Part shown: positions 21,521 through 31,291 of the stretch, in pieces
How positions within the stretch are numbered: the stretch's first letter is position 1
Layout: every line of letters begins with the position of its first letter
Assembly (NCBI GenBank): GCA_964058805.1
Contig: CAXKVV010000245.1
Coordinates: forward strand, 1 to 31,291
Direction of reading: 5' to 3'
Source of the DNA: Schoenoplectus triqueter
Lineage: Eukaryota; Streptophyta; Magnoliopsida; Poales; Cyperaceae
Length of the DNA stretch: 31,291 bases
Translations under genes and position numbers: made by a program
The notes under the pieces: model-generated
Seen by the model: the letters and a program-made list of their open reading frames with translations, nothing else
Told to the model about the DNA's origin: nothing
Databases searched by the model: none

Positions 21521-22590
21521 CATACATAATTTTAGACTTTCTTTGTATATTAAGCATTTTACTTTGTTTGCAGCTGGTACTCTAATATTACTTCGAATTT
21601 ATCATTTTTCTTTTCTCCGGTCACATGTTCAACATTATTTTCCTTGTCATTTGTTAATGATATTATGACAGACCTCGCTTGAAAATATAGCTAACAATAA
21701 ATCCGAGCGTTTTTTTTTTTTGCAGTCTTATCATCCTTTTGTTTTATTATCTATATTCTGCAATAAAACTCGAGTGGGCGTTTTGTTGTATTATTAGCTT
21801 GGTGACGAGATGTTTCTTTTATTGTGCTTTTAACATACTAGATCCAAAAGGAGAATAATTACAGATGTAGTTGTTAGTTATTTGAATAATCAAAGAACCA
21901 AAAACTAATTTGCTGAGAGCCCATAAAAAAGGAAATTGTTATACGTTTACGTGATTCGATATCGTTATTCGATATAAATTTATTATGCACATATTAATGA
22001 TTTTATTATATTTTTTATGTTGTGTAAGTACTTAATTGATACCACTTATATGTGTCATAACTCATTTCATGAGTATAATGACAGTATCGTATAAAATAAA
22101 TGATATAATAAAGACATTAGAATACTATATACATAATAATCCATATCAAATAACAGTATCGAACAACGTATTTATATATCAGCTCCACGAAAAACCACAC
22201 CTCCATCAATCCAATAAGTATAACGCAGCACTACAAATAGTTAAGGTTCTGACCGTGCTGCCCTTTTCCACTTTTCCAGTCTTTAAATAATATAATTTTA
22301 GTTTAATCAAATAAATTAAATAAAATTATAATTTATTTAGTTATTATTTTTATATATTTAATTCAATTTATAATTTGACAACTAAATAAAACTATATGCG
22401 TCACTAGTTCCATCCGAATAAAAAACGAATGGCAGGAAAAAGAACTAAGAACTGAGATGAAAGGGAGAAAAGAAAGTTAAAGCCCAGTAGAGGATCTCTC
22501 GTCTGGGCCGGAATCAGGCTAAACCAAAAGCATGACTTGGGCTAATGTGCAATAAACTAAATTCAAATACGATAAAAATTAGTATTCTAC
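21521..22590. other. AT-rich spacer, no gene seen
   Basis: T-run at 21711-21722 and an AT-rich partial palindrome near 22290-22390. The 84-codon frame at 22036 has no recognisable feature. Confidence 0.5.
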
Positions 22591-22819
22591 AATATCCAAT
22601 CACATAAAATAATTTTTTGTACGAATGTATAGATATAGACTAAATTTTATATTTTATATTATTTTTTAAAATAGTTAAAAAATCACTTCTTTTGAATGGT
22701 TCGTAATAACTAAATCAAGTGATTTTCCAATTATCTTAAAAAATAATAAAAAAAATAAAAATATATATTTTGATCTATATCTAGATATTCATATGAATTT
22801 TTTTTGCATTATTGGATCA
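22591..22819. mobile_element. Second fold-back element with ~100-bp inverted arms
   Basis: The left arm 22591-22688 (AATATCCAATCACATAAAAT ... ACGAATGTATAGATATAGAC ... TAAAAAATCACTT) pairs with the right arm 22717-22819 (AAGTGATTTTCCAATTATC ... GATCTATATCTAGATATTC ... GCATTATTGGATC). The loop is about 28 bp. The arms are imperfect but long. Family not assigned; non-coding. Confidence 0.65.
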
Positions 22820-23980
22820 AACATTTAAACTTTGAAAATGAAGAACCGATCTATAGCATAAGGGGATTCATACTATGCATAGTACCGTAGCCTAACTATA
22901 TATATGACCCTTTATTTTTGCAAATTGTTTTATCCTTGTCTTAGAATTACAATGATCTTAATCAATTGTTTGCATCTATAGTCTAATCAAAATTGAAAAT
23001 ATATATCTCAATATTTATCTTTTGTACTTAATATTATCATAAAAATGGCTCATTACACTCAAACAAAAATAGATCATATAATTATCTATGTTATATATTA
23101 AATAAAATCACATGCTTATAAGTTGATTTTTTTAAAATAGTATACTAATAAAATATTTATATTTTCAAAACACTACTAATTTCACAGAGAAATGTGAACT
23201 TGCCCTAGTTTGTATAAAGTAGGAAGCAGAAGAAGATTCCAAAATAAAAAAATATCTTGACAAAATAAAAAATCTATGTAATAGAAGCTCGAAGTTGTAT
23301 TAGAATAACGAGGTAAACAGTGGAGCGAGAAAGCTTTTTTTTTTGAATAAACAAAGGAGAACTAGAGAAGAGAGAAGCTACCCCTAATCTTTTGAAAATC
23401 ATCTGAAAGTGTATAGTTTCAAAGTAATGGCGGAAAATTAGATTTACAGTTCTCTGCCCAAAATTAATAGAGCGGGTCCAAATTGGCAAAATTAATAGAG
23501 CGGGTCCAAATTGGAGAAGCACTTGCTGCATATTTGCAGCTATGCATTTTTATAATACAAACCAAAGGTAAGAAAAGGAAATTGACAATCATTGCTGTAT
23601 AATTGTAACTATGTATTTTTGTAAATTTTTAGTCACTTTTTTTTAAAAAAGATGAATAATTTTCTCTAATGTCTCAAAATATCTAATTTATTGAAATATT
23701 TACTCATTTTTTAATATTATCATATTTGTATTTGAGATGCCAATAAAATTAATACACGTAAAACCTAAATATCATCAATAGTTCTACGCGATAAAGAAAG
23801 TTAATGTAAAAAATGTGAGTAGAAGCACGCCTGTTATGTGAAGAATAGTTTCAAATGTCAATACTGTCTGTGATACTTATCAGTTATCAATTAGTTTTTT
23901 TAAGTCCATGATGTCGAGATATCTTTTTAAAATTGTCCTGATTTATCTACCTTACTGCTACTATGGCCGCAAACTAATCG
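22820..23980. other. AT-rich spacer with one 28-bp tandem duplication
   Basis: The only clear structure is a contiguous direct duplication at 23459-23486 / 23487-23514 (CAAAATTAATAGAGCGGGTC, then CAAATTGG). The 85-codon minus-strand frame at 23274 spans it and is unlikely to be coding. Confidence 0.55.
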
Positions 23981-24290
23981 AATTTGAATGAAGTAACTAG
24001 TATTTGAGTTTGATCGAAATCAATTCGAACTAAATTAAACTCGAACTAAATCAAATACGAACTGAAATAAGACTCTAAATTAATTCAATTATTTTAATTT
24101 TTATATTTATTTCTATATTATTAAAGCTAAAATAATTAATATTTTATTAATTTTATATTAAAATTAAAAAAATTATTAATTTAATAATAAATCAACAATA
24201 TCTTATTAATTCTAAAATAAAATAATTATATTATTATATATCATTTATGAATCGAACTAATTCAATAAAAATATAATCAAATACCGAATA
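23981..24290. mobile_element. Degraded element with TCGAACTAAA subterminal repeats
   Basis: From about 23981 there are repeated TTTGAGTTTGATCGAAATC and CTCGAACTAAA motifs, and the right side has AATCGAACTAATTC. The pattern resembles AT-mutated versions of the CTCGAGCTAA motifs at the end of the hAT element at 4376. No clean termini. Confidence 0.35.
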
Positions 24291-24539
24291 AATTACAAAA
24301 TTTTCTTACACCCTAACCGTCACCGAAGTGTAAAATCGTCCCGATTCAATCATTCCCTCTACGTATAACTCGTGATATATATGGTTAGTTTGGTGTTCTG
24401 ATTTTCCCATATTTAATGTTATACAAGATACATTATGAATCAATCGAAGAAATCCAGAAAACAATGCTGCATTTGCAAAAGCCCTTTCAAGTTTGGTAGT
24501 ATATAGCAAAATAAGAGTATCATGTGTTTATTTAGTATT

Positions 24540-24899
24540 GCATTCTAACCCTGAAGAGATCGGAACTATTAGACAGTAAAGAACTCGCCAAAAGAACAGA
24601 CTAAAAGCGACAAGCAAACAATAAGCCATCCAGCGGTAAAAGGGAAAACCAAATCCATTTTAAGACTAAAATGGCCACCACACTCTGGCTACAAATCGTC
24701 ACAGAGGGGTGGCAGAATCCACCTTACATCCGTCAACAAGAAGAAAAAAAAAAGAACAATCTGTACAAAAATACTCCCAGTCAACCCCACCCACGCCCCC
24801 CCCCCCCCCCCCCAGCCAATCAAGTCATTTTTCTCCCTCCCTGTGCCGAAAGAATGTTTCACATATATAGAGATCAGCACATTAGCTACATTAACAACA
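24540..24899 (-). other. Presumed 3' UTR of the membrane-protein gene, with G18
   Basis: Downstream of the minus-strand stop at 24900. It carries 18 consecutive C on the plus strand (24796-24813), so 18 G in the transcript, preceded on the mRNA by GGCT and followed by CGTGGGTGGGGTTGACTGGG. The transcript end is not determined. The plus-strand frame at 24671 runs through the C-tract and is spurious. Confidence 0.45.
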
Positions 24900-26937
24900 C
24901 TAGCTAGGTTCTGTACCAGTGTTACTTGATGAAGTCGGGGAAGGGTAAGGAAATGGGTAGTGGTGGTGAGATGGCCACGAGACCCTCTCAGGTTGGCATG
25001 GACATGGCACCGCAGCTGGGGGTGGGACTGGGTGAGCAATGAACGTGGGTACATCTTGTCCTGGCATTAAAACTGATACACCTTTTGCATAAACTGACAT
25101 CTGCAATTTTGCATGAAATGAAGAATAACAATCAGTCAACAATCAACATTGACTAGACTTGGTGATTTTGTGCCTTTTAGTTAGTGGCCTCTATTTAGTG
25201 AAAGTTGATCACTTTGTCACTTCAGTATAAATCCAATCATGCGTGATGCATGTGCACATATACATTTGTGGTTGTCTAATAGTAATATCCATAAAGGGAT
25301 TTGTGCCAATTTATCTTTGGCTCTACACAATCCCAGCATTTAATTTCATACCCTACACATAAAGTTCAAGTTTTGATTTTTTTTAAATTTTAATATATGG
25401 TGTCACAGCTTCTAGGCTCTCTCAACATTAGGGGAGGCACATAAAAAAAAAAATCACAGCTTCTAGACTCTCTCAACATTCAACCTCTCTCCTCTTATTG
25501 TCAGCTCCCATTCTCTTCTGTCATCTCATCAGGGTAAACCTCTTTTACTTTTTCTTTTATTCTCCTATATATTTTCCCTAATATCCTCTTCAACTCATTT
25601 TATTTTATTTACAGACACGGCACAAATTAACTCTGATATGATGCATTAACAATTAAAAAAGGAATTGACAAGCTAGTCAAGAAATAAAAACAATTCCTGG
25701 CTCTTAAATGAATCAAACTGTTTAGAATACACTGAACGTCCATAAATATTACCTACAATATATAGGATCTCTACCTCAGCCAGTGATAAATTGGAGAGTA
25801 GAGTTATTTATAGGAGGGACCCGCTAAACAAGTTTTTTGGTGATACATCGTGCCAACATCTTTTACTGCATTAGTATGCGAACTTTAAAATTCCAAGAAA
25901 TAAAATAAACTGTTAAGAAAAAACAAATGAACTTATTTTATAATTACTCAAGGATATATAATCTATGCATCAGAAAACAAGATCAATTTTCACCATGTGT
26001 GCCAACACGAAAGAGTAATTTGACAAATAATATTTTCACCATGTAATTTTAAAATATACTGTAACTCTCTCCACATGGCGAATTGTTTGTCCGTCCATCT
26101 GGATTGAGTATACAAGGTAAATTAATTTAGCATATTTCCAAAAGGTTATGCTAGCATATTTCTAAGCGCATACTTAGATTAGCTTTAGATTAGCTTTTCA
26201 TGGTAAGATGAAACAGATATATAACACCTAATTCCTATGCTACCTATCTCAGATTGTCCTTTCTCGTTTCTTAATTTGGTTACTCAACAGCTACTACAAT
26301 TTATAATTTTATTTGAAGATAACCCAAAAAGATTCCAAATTCAATTAATTTAACCGGGATACACAAACAATTCGGAAGCATTTACCAGTTACACACTTTT
26401 GATCTATCAAAAGTGAACTATAGTCTATAAACCCTAAAAAGTTTTATTTCCACATCAAGGAACAAAAAGCGGAAGCTGTACCAGGCAGCAAAATAACAGG
26501 GTCTATACCACAAAATTGGCAAGTCAAAAGCTCAGACAAAAGGTTTAGAAGGTGAGACAGCTTTATCCCATCCCCAAGGTAAAAACTAAAAGAAAGAAGA
26601 AGAAGTCTCTCACCTCGGGAGACGGGAAACAAAGCTTGTTCGCCTCGAGATCTGCGCCTTCGCTCCTCCCCCACAACCTCATCCTCCTCCTCCCGCTCCG
26701 ATCACCTCCGGTAGAGTCGCCGCCAACAGAGCGCGGCCTGAGGAAGTGCTCGAAGAGCGCCATGAAGAGGAACATGGAGACAAGAATGGCGGTGGCGACG
26801 AACCCAAACGATACCGCACTGACGGAGGAGCTACCGTCGGGATTGCGCCACCTGTCCTCTCCAGTGATGGATCCACTCTCCTTCCCCACAGAAGGTCCCC
26901 CGCCACCGTTACCACCTCCTCCCTTGATAGGCGCCAT
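24900..26937 (-). CDS. Small single-pass membrane protein of a conserved plant family (2 exons)
   Basis: Exon 1 is 26937-26614 (108 codons) and exon 2 is 25100-24900 (66 codons plus TAG), giving 174 residues. The splice sites are CCCGAG|GTGAGA and AAAATTGCAG|ATGTCA, phase 0. The chosen start has a strong context (CCAGCCATGGCG); an in-frame ATG at 26970 would add 11 residues. Residues 5-40 are Gly/Ser-rich. A membrane segment (SFGFVATAILVSMFLFMALF, about 43-62) is followed by HFLRPR and a basic stretch (SGRRRMR), which by the positive-inside rule puts the C-terminal part in the cytosol. Exon 2 encodes MSVYAKGVSVLMPGQDVPTF and then IAHPVP, a block I recognise as conserved in a plant-specific family of unknown function, then QPERVSWPSHHHYPFPYPSP. 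From memory some databases label the family 'CTTNBP 2 amino-terminal-like'; I am not certain. No biochemical role can be assigned. Confidence 0.85.
25101..26613 (-). other. 1.5-kb intron of the membrane-protein gene
   Basis: The boundaries are given by the phase-0 splice sites. The interior is AT-rich. It holds a 27-bp direct repeat (TCACAGCTTCTAGGCTCTCT, then CAACATT) at 25403-25429 and 25454-25480 with one mismatch. On the plus strand the segment after it is pyrimidine-rich (25485-25540). No additional exon is needed to join the two coding exons. Confidence 0.7.
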
Positions 26938-27300
26938 GGCTGGACTAATTAGAACCCTCGCCTCTCTCATTTCAGCGACACCACGAAGAATTCGATATCA
27001 GTTATCAAAGAAATATATACTGTGAAGTAGAGAATACTGGTTCTGGTACTGGCAGTACTAAAGAGAGTACAGAATGGTAGAGTATAATATCTATCTGATC
27101 TCGTTCTCTCGTCGTACTAAGGATGTTTTGTGGATTCGGTGGAGATGCCTTCTTCTCTGTTGGAAAAGAAATGGCGTGCCGAGAGGGGGACAAAAGAAGA
27201 GTGAGTGAGACGAAGAGATTTATTTAGTTTCTTTTTGGTTTTTAAAGAGTGAACGAGAGTGACGACTTCGCTTCTGCGTCTCTGACATGACTCCTGTTTT
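26938..27300 (-). promoter_or_regulatory. 5' leader and core promoter of the membrane-protein gene
   Basis: On the minus strand, ACTCTTTAAAAACC (about 27241-27254) and AACTAAATAAATC (about 27219-27231) are TATA-like. They are followed by TCTCTTCGTCTCACTCACTC, a pyrimidine-rich start region, then about 250 nt of leader. No ATG opens a long upstream frame: the 62-codon frame ending at 27005 starts from TTG. The transcription start is inferred. Confidence 0.4.
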
Positions 27301-29520
27301 CTATTATCTTACTTGCTTTGAAGGGGGGTGTGAGCGGGGCCCTTTTGACAGAGAGTGCAAGTTTTGTGGATAGGTTCGTTCTACGCTGCACGAATGCGCC
27401 ATTCTAATCACAAAATAATAAACACTAGACTTACGAAATTCGCCCAGATGGCTCCGCTTAACACGCCCTTGCTTAAGCAGTGACGCAAGTATATCATATC
27501 ATAGCTTTCCATCTAATTACATTGGATATTTGTCATCCATGTAGCACGATAATACGGTAATTTTCAAATTTAAAGGACAATACGTTGGAGACATGGCAAT
27601 TTATAAATTAAGCAATCACTTTTTTTTTACAAATAAAGACAATTGTTAAATCACGTACTTAGGTCAAAAGGAAAAAAGAAAAAAAAAGAAATGCGTGTCT
27701 GTGTGGAGTTCCAATGTGCTGGAGACTAAAGAAAAAACGTGAAGCGTGTCCGACTTGATAAATAAAGTATTGTCATTGTCCTCTCCCAAATTCCTAGTAC
27801 AAGATTAAGAGGCCTACAAGGCTAGTACCATGTCTAACGAAGTAACGATTGTTTAACTTGTCTTTGACTATGTCAGCTCATAGACTGTGTCATGAGTAAT
27901 GTTGACTGTACTCAACACGTGTCTTGCAGGTTCGGTGTTCGATACGTATCAGACACCGATGTAGATATGTGTCTCGTGCTACATACTTACTATTTAATTT
28001 AAAATTTCTTCCGAAGAAATTACTGTTTTTTTTTGAGGAAAAATCAAAGATTCAAAGCGTAAACACCGGCTGTGATTTACCATTTTGATAGTTTGTAGCA
28101 TCTGTGATACACGGTGTGAACAGCGACCAATTTTCATGTGATTTATTGCAAAAATCTATTAAATATAGTTCTCATATACACCGAGTTAATTGTTCATATA
28201 AATAATGTATACAGGATCAACAAGAAATCATCTTCTTCTTCTTCTTTTTTTAAAATATTTTATCATTCAGTTTACCATCCAAATTATGCAATTATATAGA
28301 GTTATATAACTAGCAATAGTTAAAAGAATTTAGATTTTTTAGATAGAGAACTCATAAATGACTAAATTAGACTACCATTACCCCCCTTAAAAAAAACTTT
28401 TGACTATGTGACTGCGTGATAGTTTAAAGGGAAATTCTATTATATGTCGAAATAATTTTAGACTATTTAATTTTGAGTATCGAATATGAATATAAGATAT
28501 TTTTTCTTTTATGTCGGTTGATAAATGAAAATTATTATTAAAAAATAATAAAAAAAACGCTATTTTTGAAATTTGAACCATAACAAAATCTCCATTATAG
28601 AATTCGTAGTTATGAATGACAAGTATTGAATACAGTTCAACTGTACTTTGTACATTATGAAAGAAATAATCATCTACTAAATCTTTGTTGCAGATGTGTT
28701 CATTTTCGTTTGATTTTTTTTATCGCATTATATATTTTGGTAATATTTTTCAAATTTCCAAGACTCTTAGGGCATGTTGGTGTCCAGAGGATATGGAAGT
28801 TTTAATTAACTGGATTTGAAACCCGCGCTTCCTTGAGGGATCAAAACCATTTATATAAAAGTTTTGTTAAATTATCGTGAAAGAAAGTAAGATGTCATTA
28901 ATATTTTTTAAGCTTACAATAACACAAACTTATTTATAATTTATTGTTATATACATAAATTTAAGTAAGATTATCATAAAAATATTAACTCTATCGGATT
29001 AGACAACTTGATTGCATGTTTTCTATAATCACCATATATTTTTAATATATTATGTAGAAAATATTAAAACTCAGAAAAATCTTTTTAAATTGCAATAATG
29101 TCGTTTAAACTTAAATTTTTCCCCTCCAAAATATTAAATTTTTAATTATGGTACATTTAAGAAAAAGTTGTCAAGAAAATATATGCTTTTGAACAAAAAT
29201 TTAAAACAAAATATTCTCTTAGATATGAAAAATTACTATGAATTAACTAATAAATTTTATTTATAAAAATGTTGTATTAACTGTTGCATTTTAGTTCAAA
29301 AATTATGTCGAACAAAGACCTATAATTAATATGTACAATGATCAAATTAAAATTTGAATTGTATCAACACATTAGCAAAGTGTAACAATAATAAAATTAA
29401 AAGAGAAAAAACAGAGTATATGAACAATTTCGTACAACAAAAAATAATTTAGACAATTCAATATTTTGTAATTAACTTTGAAAATAAAAATATCAAATCG
29501 TTCAAATATAATATATTTAA
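27301..29520. other. Intergenic DNA, no gene seen
   Basis: 27300-27500 is moderately GC-rich promoter-flank DNA. Near 27900-28000, CAACACGTGTCTTGCAGG, CGGTGTTCGATACGTATC and GACACCGATGTAGATATGTG look like a decayed transposon fragment. A CTT repeat lies near 28230 and AT-rich DNA beyond. The frames at 28387 and elsewhere are AT-rich noise. Confidence 0.5.
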
Positions 29521-29735
29521 GGGATAATTCATCTTTTGATCCTGAACTTTCTTAAAAAGGTCCTTAAACTTTCAGTTACATCACGTTGCTCTTTGAACTT
29601 TTTAAAAAACACCAAGTTGATCCTCAATTGAATTTAAAAAAAAAATCAAGTTGGTCTTTAAACTTCAAAGTATAACAATTAAATCCTTAAACTTTACATA
29701 TAAAAACTAATTTGATTTGTAAACTTAAAGATCTA
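29521..29735. repeat. Degenerate repeat of TTGRTCCTTAAACTTT units
   Basis: Successive TTTTGATCCTGAACTTTC, GGTCCTTAAACTTTCAG, TTGATCCTCAATTGAA, GTTGGTCTTTAAACTTCA, AAATCCTTAAACTTTAC and TTTGTAAACTT segments. This pattern is familiar from plant repetitive elements. Ends not defined. Confidence 0.5.
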
Positions 29736-30871
29736 TGTGGATGTGTTTGTTGATAGTGATTAATGGATTTTAAATGGTTCATTCCGTGCATAGTGTAGTG
29801 TCTTCTGATTATACTTCTTTATAGGATGCGGCATGCTTTATCATGGAATTTTTTACTTTTTTTGTTATACAACTTGTATTTTTTTTTGTCAGTAACATAT
29901 ATTTGTTATAAATTCTTCAAGGGTAGAGTCGACATTTCTGCATAGCAGAAGTCGATCACTAATATTAACCGTGATTTTTCAAGATTCTTCTAATTTGTGC
30001 ATAGGACTAAGTCATATAAATAACCTTTTCTTTTCTGAATTTAAGCTTTATTGTACAAACAATCATATTTACCTTTCATCATTGGAATTACTCAGCTTTT
30101 ATGTAAGTCGTTAATTAAGTTCTTAATGCAAGCATTTGTTGTCCTGAAATGTCAACGATGACCGAGCCTGTTATATTGCTAGTTTTACGACAATATAGTC
30201 TTAAATAAATAATTAATAATATATATATTTTTTAATATATTTAATAAATTTTAGAAATAATACTTTTAAATACTAAATAATAATGATAATTATAATAATA
30301 ACTATTATAATAATAAATAATATAAATAAATACATAATAACTTATAAATGATCATATTAAAAAGTTGAATCATTTTAAGAATTAAGTTTCACGTTAAGTA
30401 TATTACTCATATTATTTTAAATGATGAAAGAGAAACTATTTTGTATGAACACTTGGATTCAAGAAAATGAAAAGATTTAAACAAAATCAATGGTGGAGAA
30501 AAGTGATGATGTGGTATGCTAGAAAATTTTAAAAATTTAACTCTCTTTATGTATTAAGAATATTTGAAAAATAAAAAAAAATACAAATTGCTAGTAGATT
30601 TTGTTATTTTATAAAATTCAGGGGTCTTCAGAAAAGTTGTGTGATAACTTGTTCTTAGTCTAATGAACTACAAACATAACAATTAGTGTTGTGATGACCA
30701 AAATAAATTATTGTGGGCTTCAAAACAATTTATACATGAAATTTCACCACACAAGATCTCGAATATGAAAAATGGTGTTCACACTACGGTGATATTTGAT
30801 GTTCTGATTTTCTGTGGTTAATCAAAAGCAACTTATTTAAAATAACTTTTTTATATGAATTATGCAACAGA
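29736..30871. other. AT-rich spacer
   Basis: Includes an extremely AT-rich tract (30190-30360) and one short hairpin near 29930-29955 (GTCGACATTTCTGC / GCAGAAGTCGA). No coding frame. Confidence 0.5.
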
Positions 30872-30971
30872 ATATCCGAACAAATAAAGGAAGAGATTAG
30901 AAAATTTAATTTAGTGGGAGGGATATATCCGAACAAATAAAGGAAGAGATTAGAAAATTTAATTTAGTGGG
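30872..30971. repeat. Direct duplication, two 47-bp units with 6-bp spacer
   Basis: 30872-30918 and 30925-30971 are identical by eye (ATATCCGAACAAATAAAGGA ... TTTAGTGGG), separated by AGGGAT. It lies just upstream of the G-box of the right-edge promoter. Confidence 0.95.
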
Positions 30972-31291
30972 CCAATCCCTCCACGTGACTCATAACTTGA
31001 AGCTAATGCAAAATTTATATGGACCGTAGGATTAAAGTCATGCACAAATCTCAAGATGATCGGACAAACCAAAACAATTTGGTGACGTGTCAGTCTCCCG
31101 TCTTCTACAGCTGGCCAATCTTTTATAAGAAGAGGATTGAGAATGAGTCTTTATTTTCATCTATTGATTCACAACATAGTTAGGAAAATAAATTTGAGTT
31201 GGATTCAATTAAAACTTTTCTAAACATTTACACTTGTTTGTTTGTCGGTCCTTTCTGATTAAAGTTGTCCAAAATCCAATTCCAAAAATTC
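30972..31291 (+). promoter_or_regulatory. Probable promoter of a gene beyond the right edge
   Basis: In about 150 bp on the plus strand there are CCACGTGACTC (G-box, 30981-30991), GACGTGTCAG (ACGTGTC, ABRE-like, about 31084), GGCCAATC (CCAAT, about 31113) and TTTTATAAGAAG (TATA, 31121-31132), followed by an ordinary leader-like sequence. Order and spacing fit a plant core promoter with the start near 31155. G-box plus ABRE-like sites suggest bZIP control, for example by ABA or light, but this is inference. No ATG with a long frame falls inside the window, so the coding region, if any, lies to the right. Confidence 0.5.

Noticed and set aside
24689..25054. 121-codon minus-strand frame overlapping exon 2
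   Set aside because: It is in another frame and continues through the homopolymer in the 3' UTR; the exon 2 frame with SVLMPGQDVPTF is the conserved one.
26552..27025. 157-codon plus-strand frame over exon 1 of the membrane-protein gene
   Set aside because: The minus-strand frame has a membrane segment, a good start context, a matching splice donor and an exon 2 with a conserved block; the plus-strand frame has none of these.
27005..27193. Possible upstream ORF of 62 codons in the leader
   Set aside because: Its first codon is TTG, not ATG, so there is no evidence that it is translated.

Overview
This window reads as nuclear DNA of a flowering plant, most likely a eudicot. It is AT-rich, has spliced eukaryotic genes with plant-type GT/AG junctions, and carries a plant-type BED/hAT transposase, Helitrons with the usual plant ends, Tourist-like and Mutator-like miniature elements, and long AT microsatellites. 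I cannot name the species. The region is gene-poor. I support one intact protein gene, one almost intact transposon gene with a nonsense codon, one or two possible gene remnants, and a probable promoter at the right edge.

The left and middle of the window (1-21060) are built on a series of diverged local duplications. A tract here called X lies at 1-1549, again at 13374-15412, in a broken and more diverged form at 16588-17240 plus 19530-19860, and as a weak fragment at 20820-21060. A second tract, Y, lies at about 12010-13021 and 15635-16587 and ends where the next X begins. Mobile elements have invaded the copies independently. X copies 1 and 2 share a hAT-type MITE (335-615 and 13708-13982), only copy 2 has a 471-bp Helitron (14127-14597), and about 10 kb of mostly transposon-derived DNA separates X from Y in copy 1.

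That 10 kb contains a TATA-type promoter preceded by four palindromic repeats about 30 bp apart (1638-1830), a Helitron on the minus strand (2019-2361), a GC-rich fold-back element (4129-4286), a complete 4.2-kb hAT transposon with a perfect 8-bp target duplication (4376-8574), AT-rich MITEs and simple repeats. The hAT transposase frame is open except for one TAG directly before the first zinc-binding cysteine of its BED finger.

From 17240 to 19530 copy 3 is interrupted by sequence with gene-like signals on the minus strand, but no recognisable protein. 21180-24300 holds two long inverted-repeat elements and AT-rich spacer. The one confident host gene lies on the minus strand at 24900-26937: two exons encoding a 174-residue, single-pass membrane protein of a conserved plant family, with a 1.5-kb intron and 18 consecutive G in its presumed 3' UTR. 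From 27250 to 30870 I see AT-rich intergenic DNA. The last 300 bases look like a promoter (G-box, ACGTGTC, CCAAT, TATA) reading out of the window on the plus strand. I found no tRNA, rRNA or CRISPR array. All identities and alignments were judged by eye.
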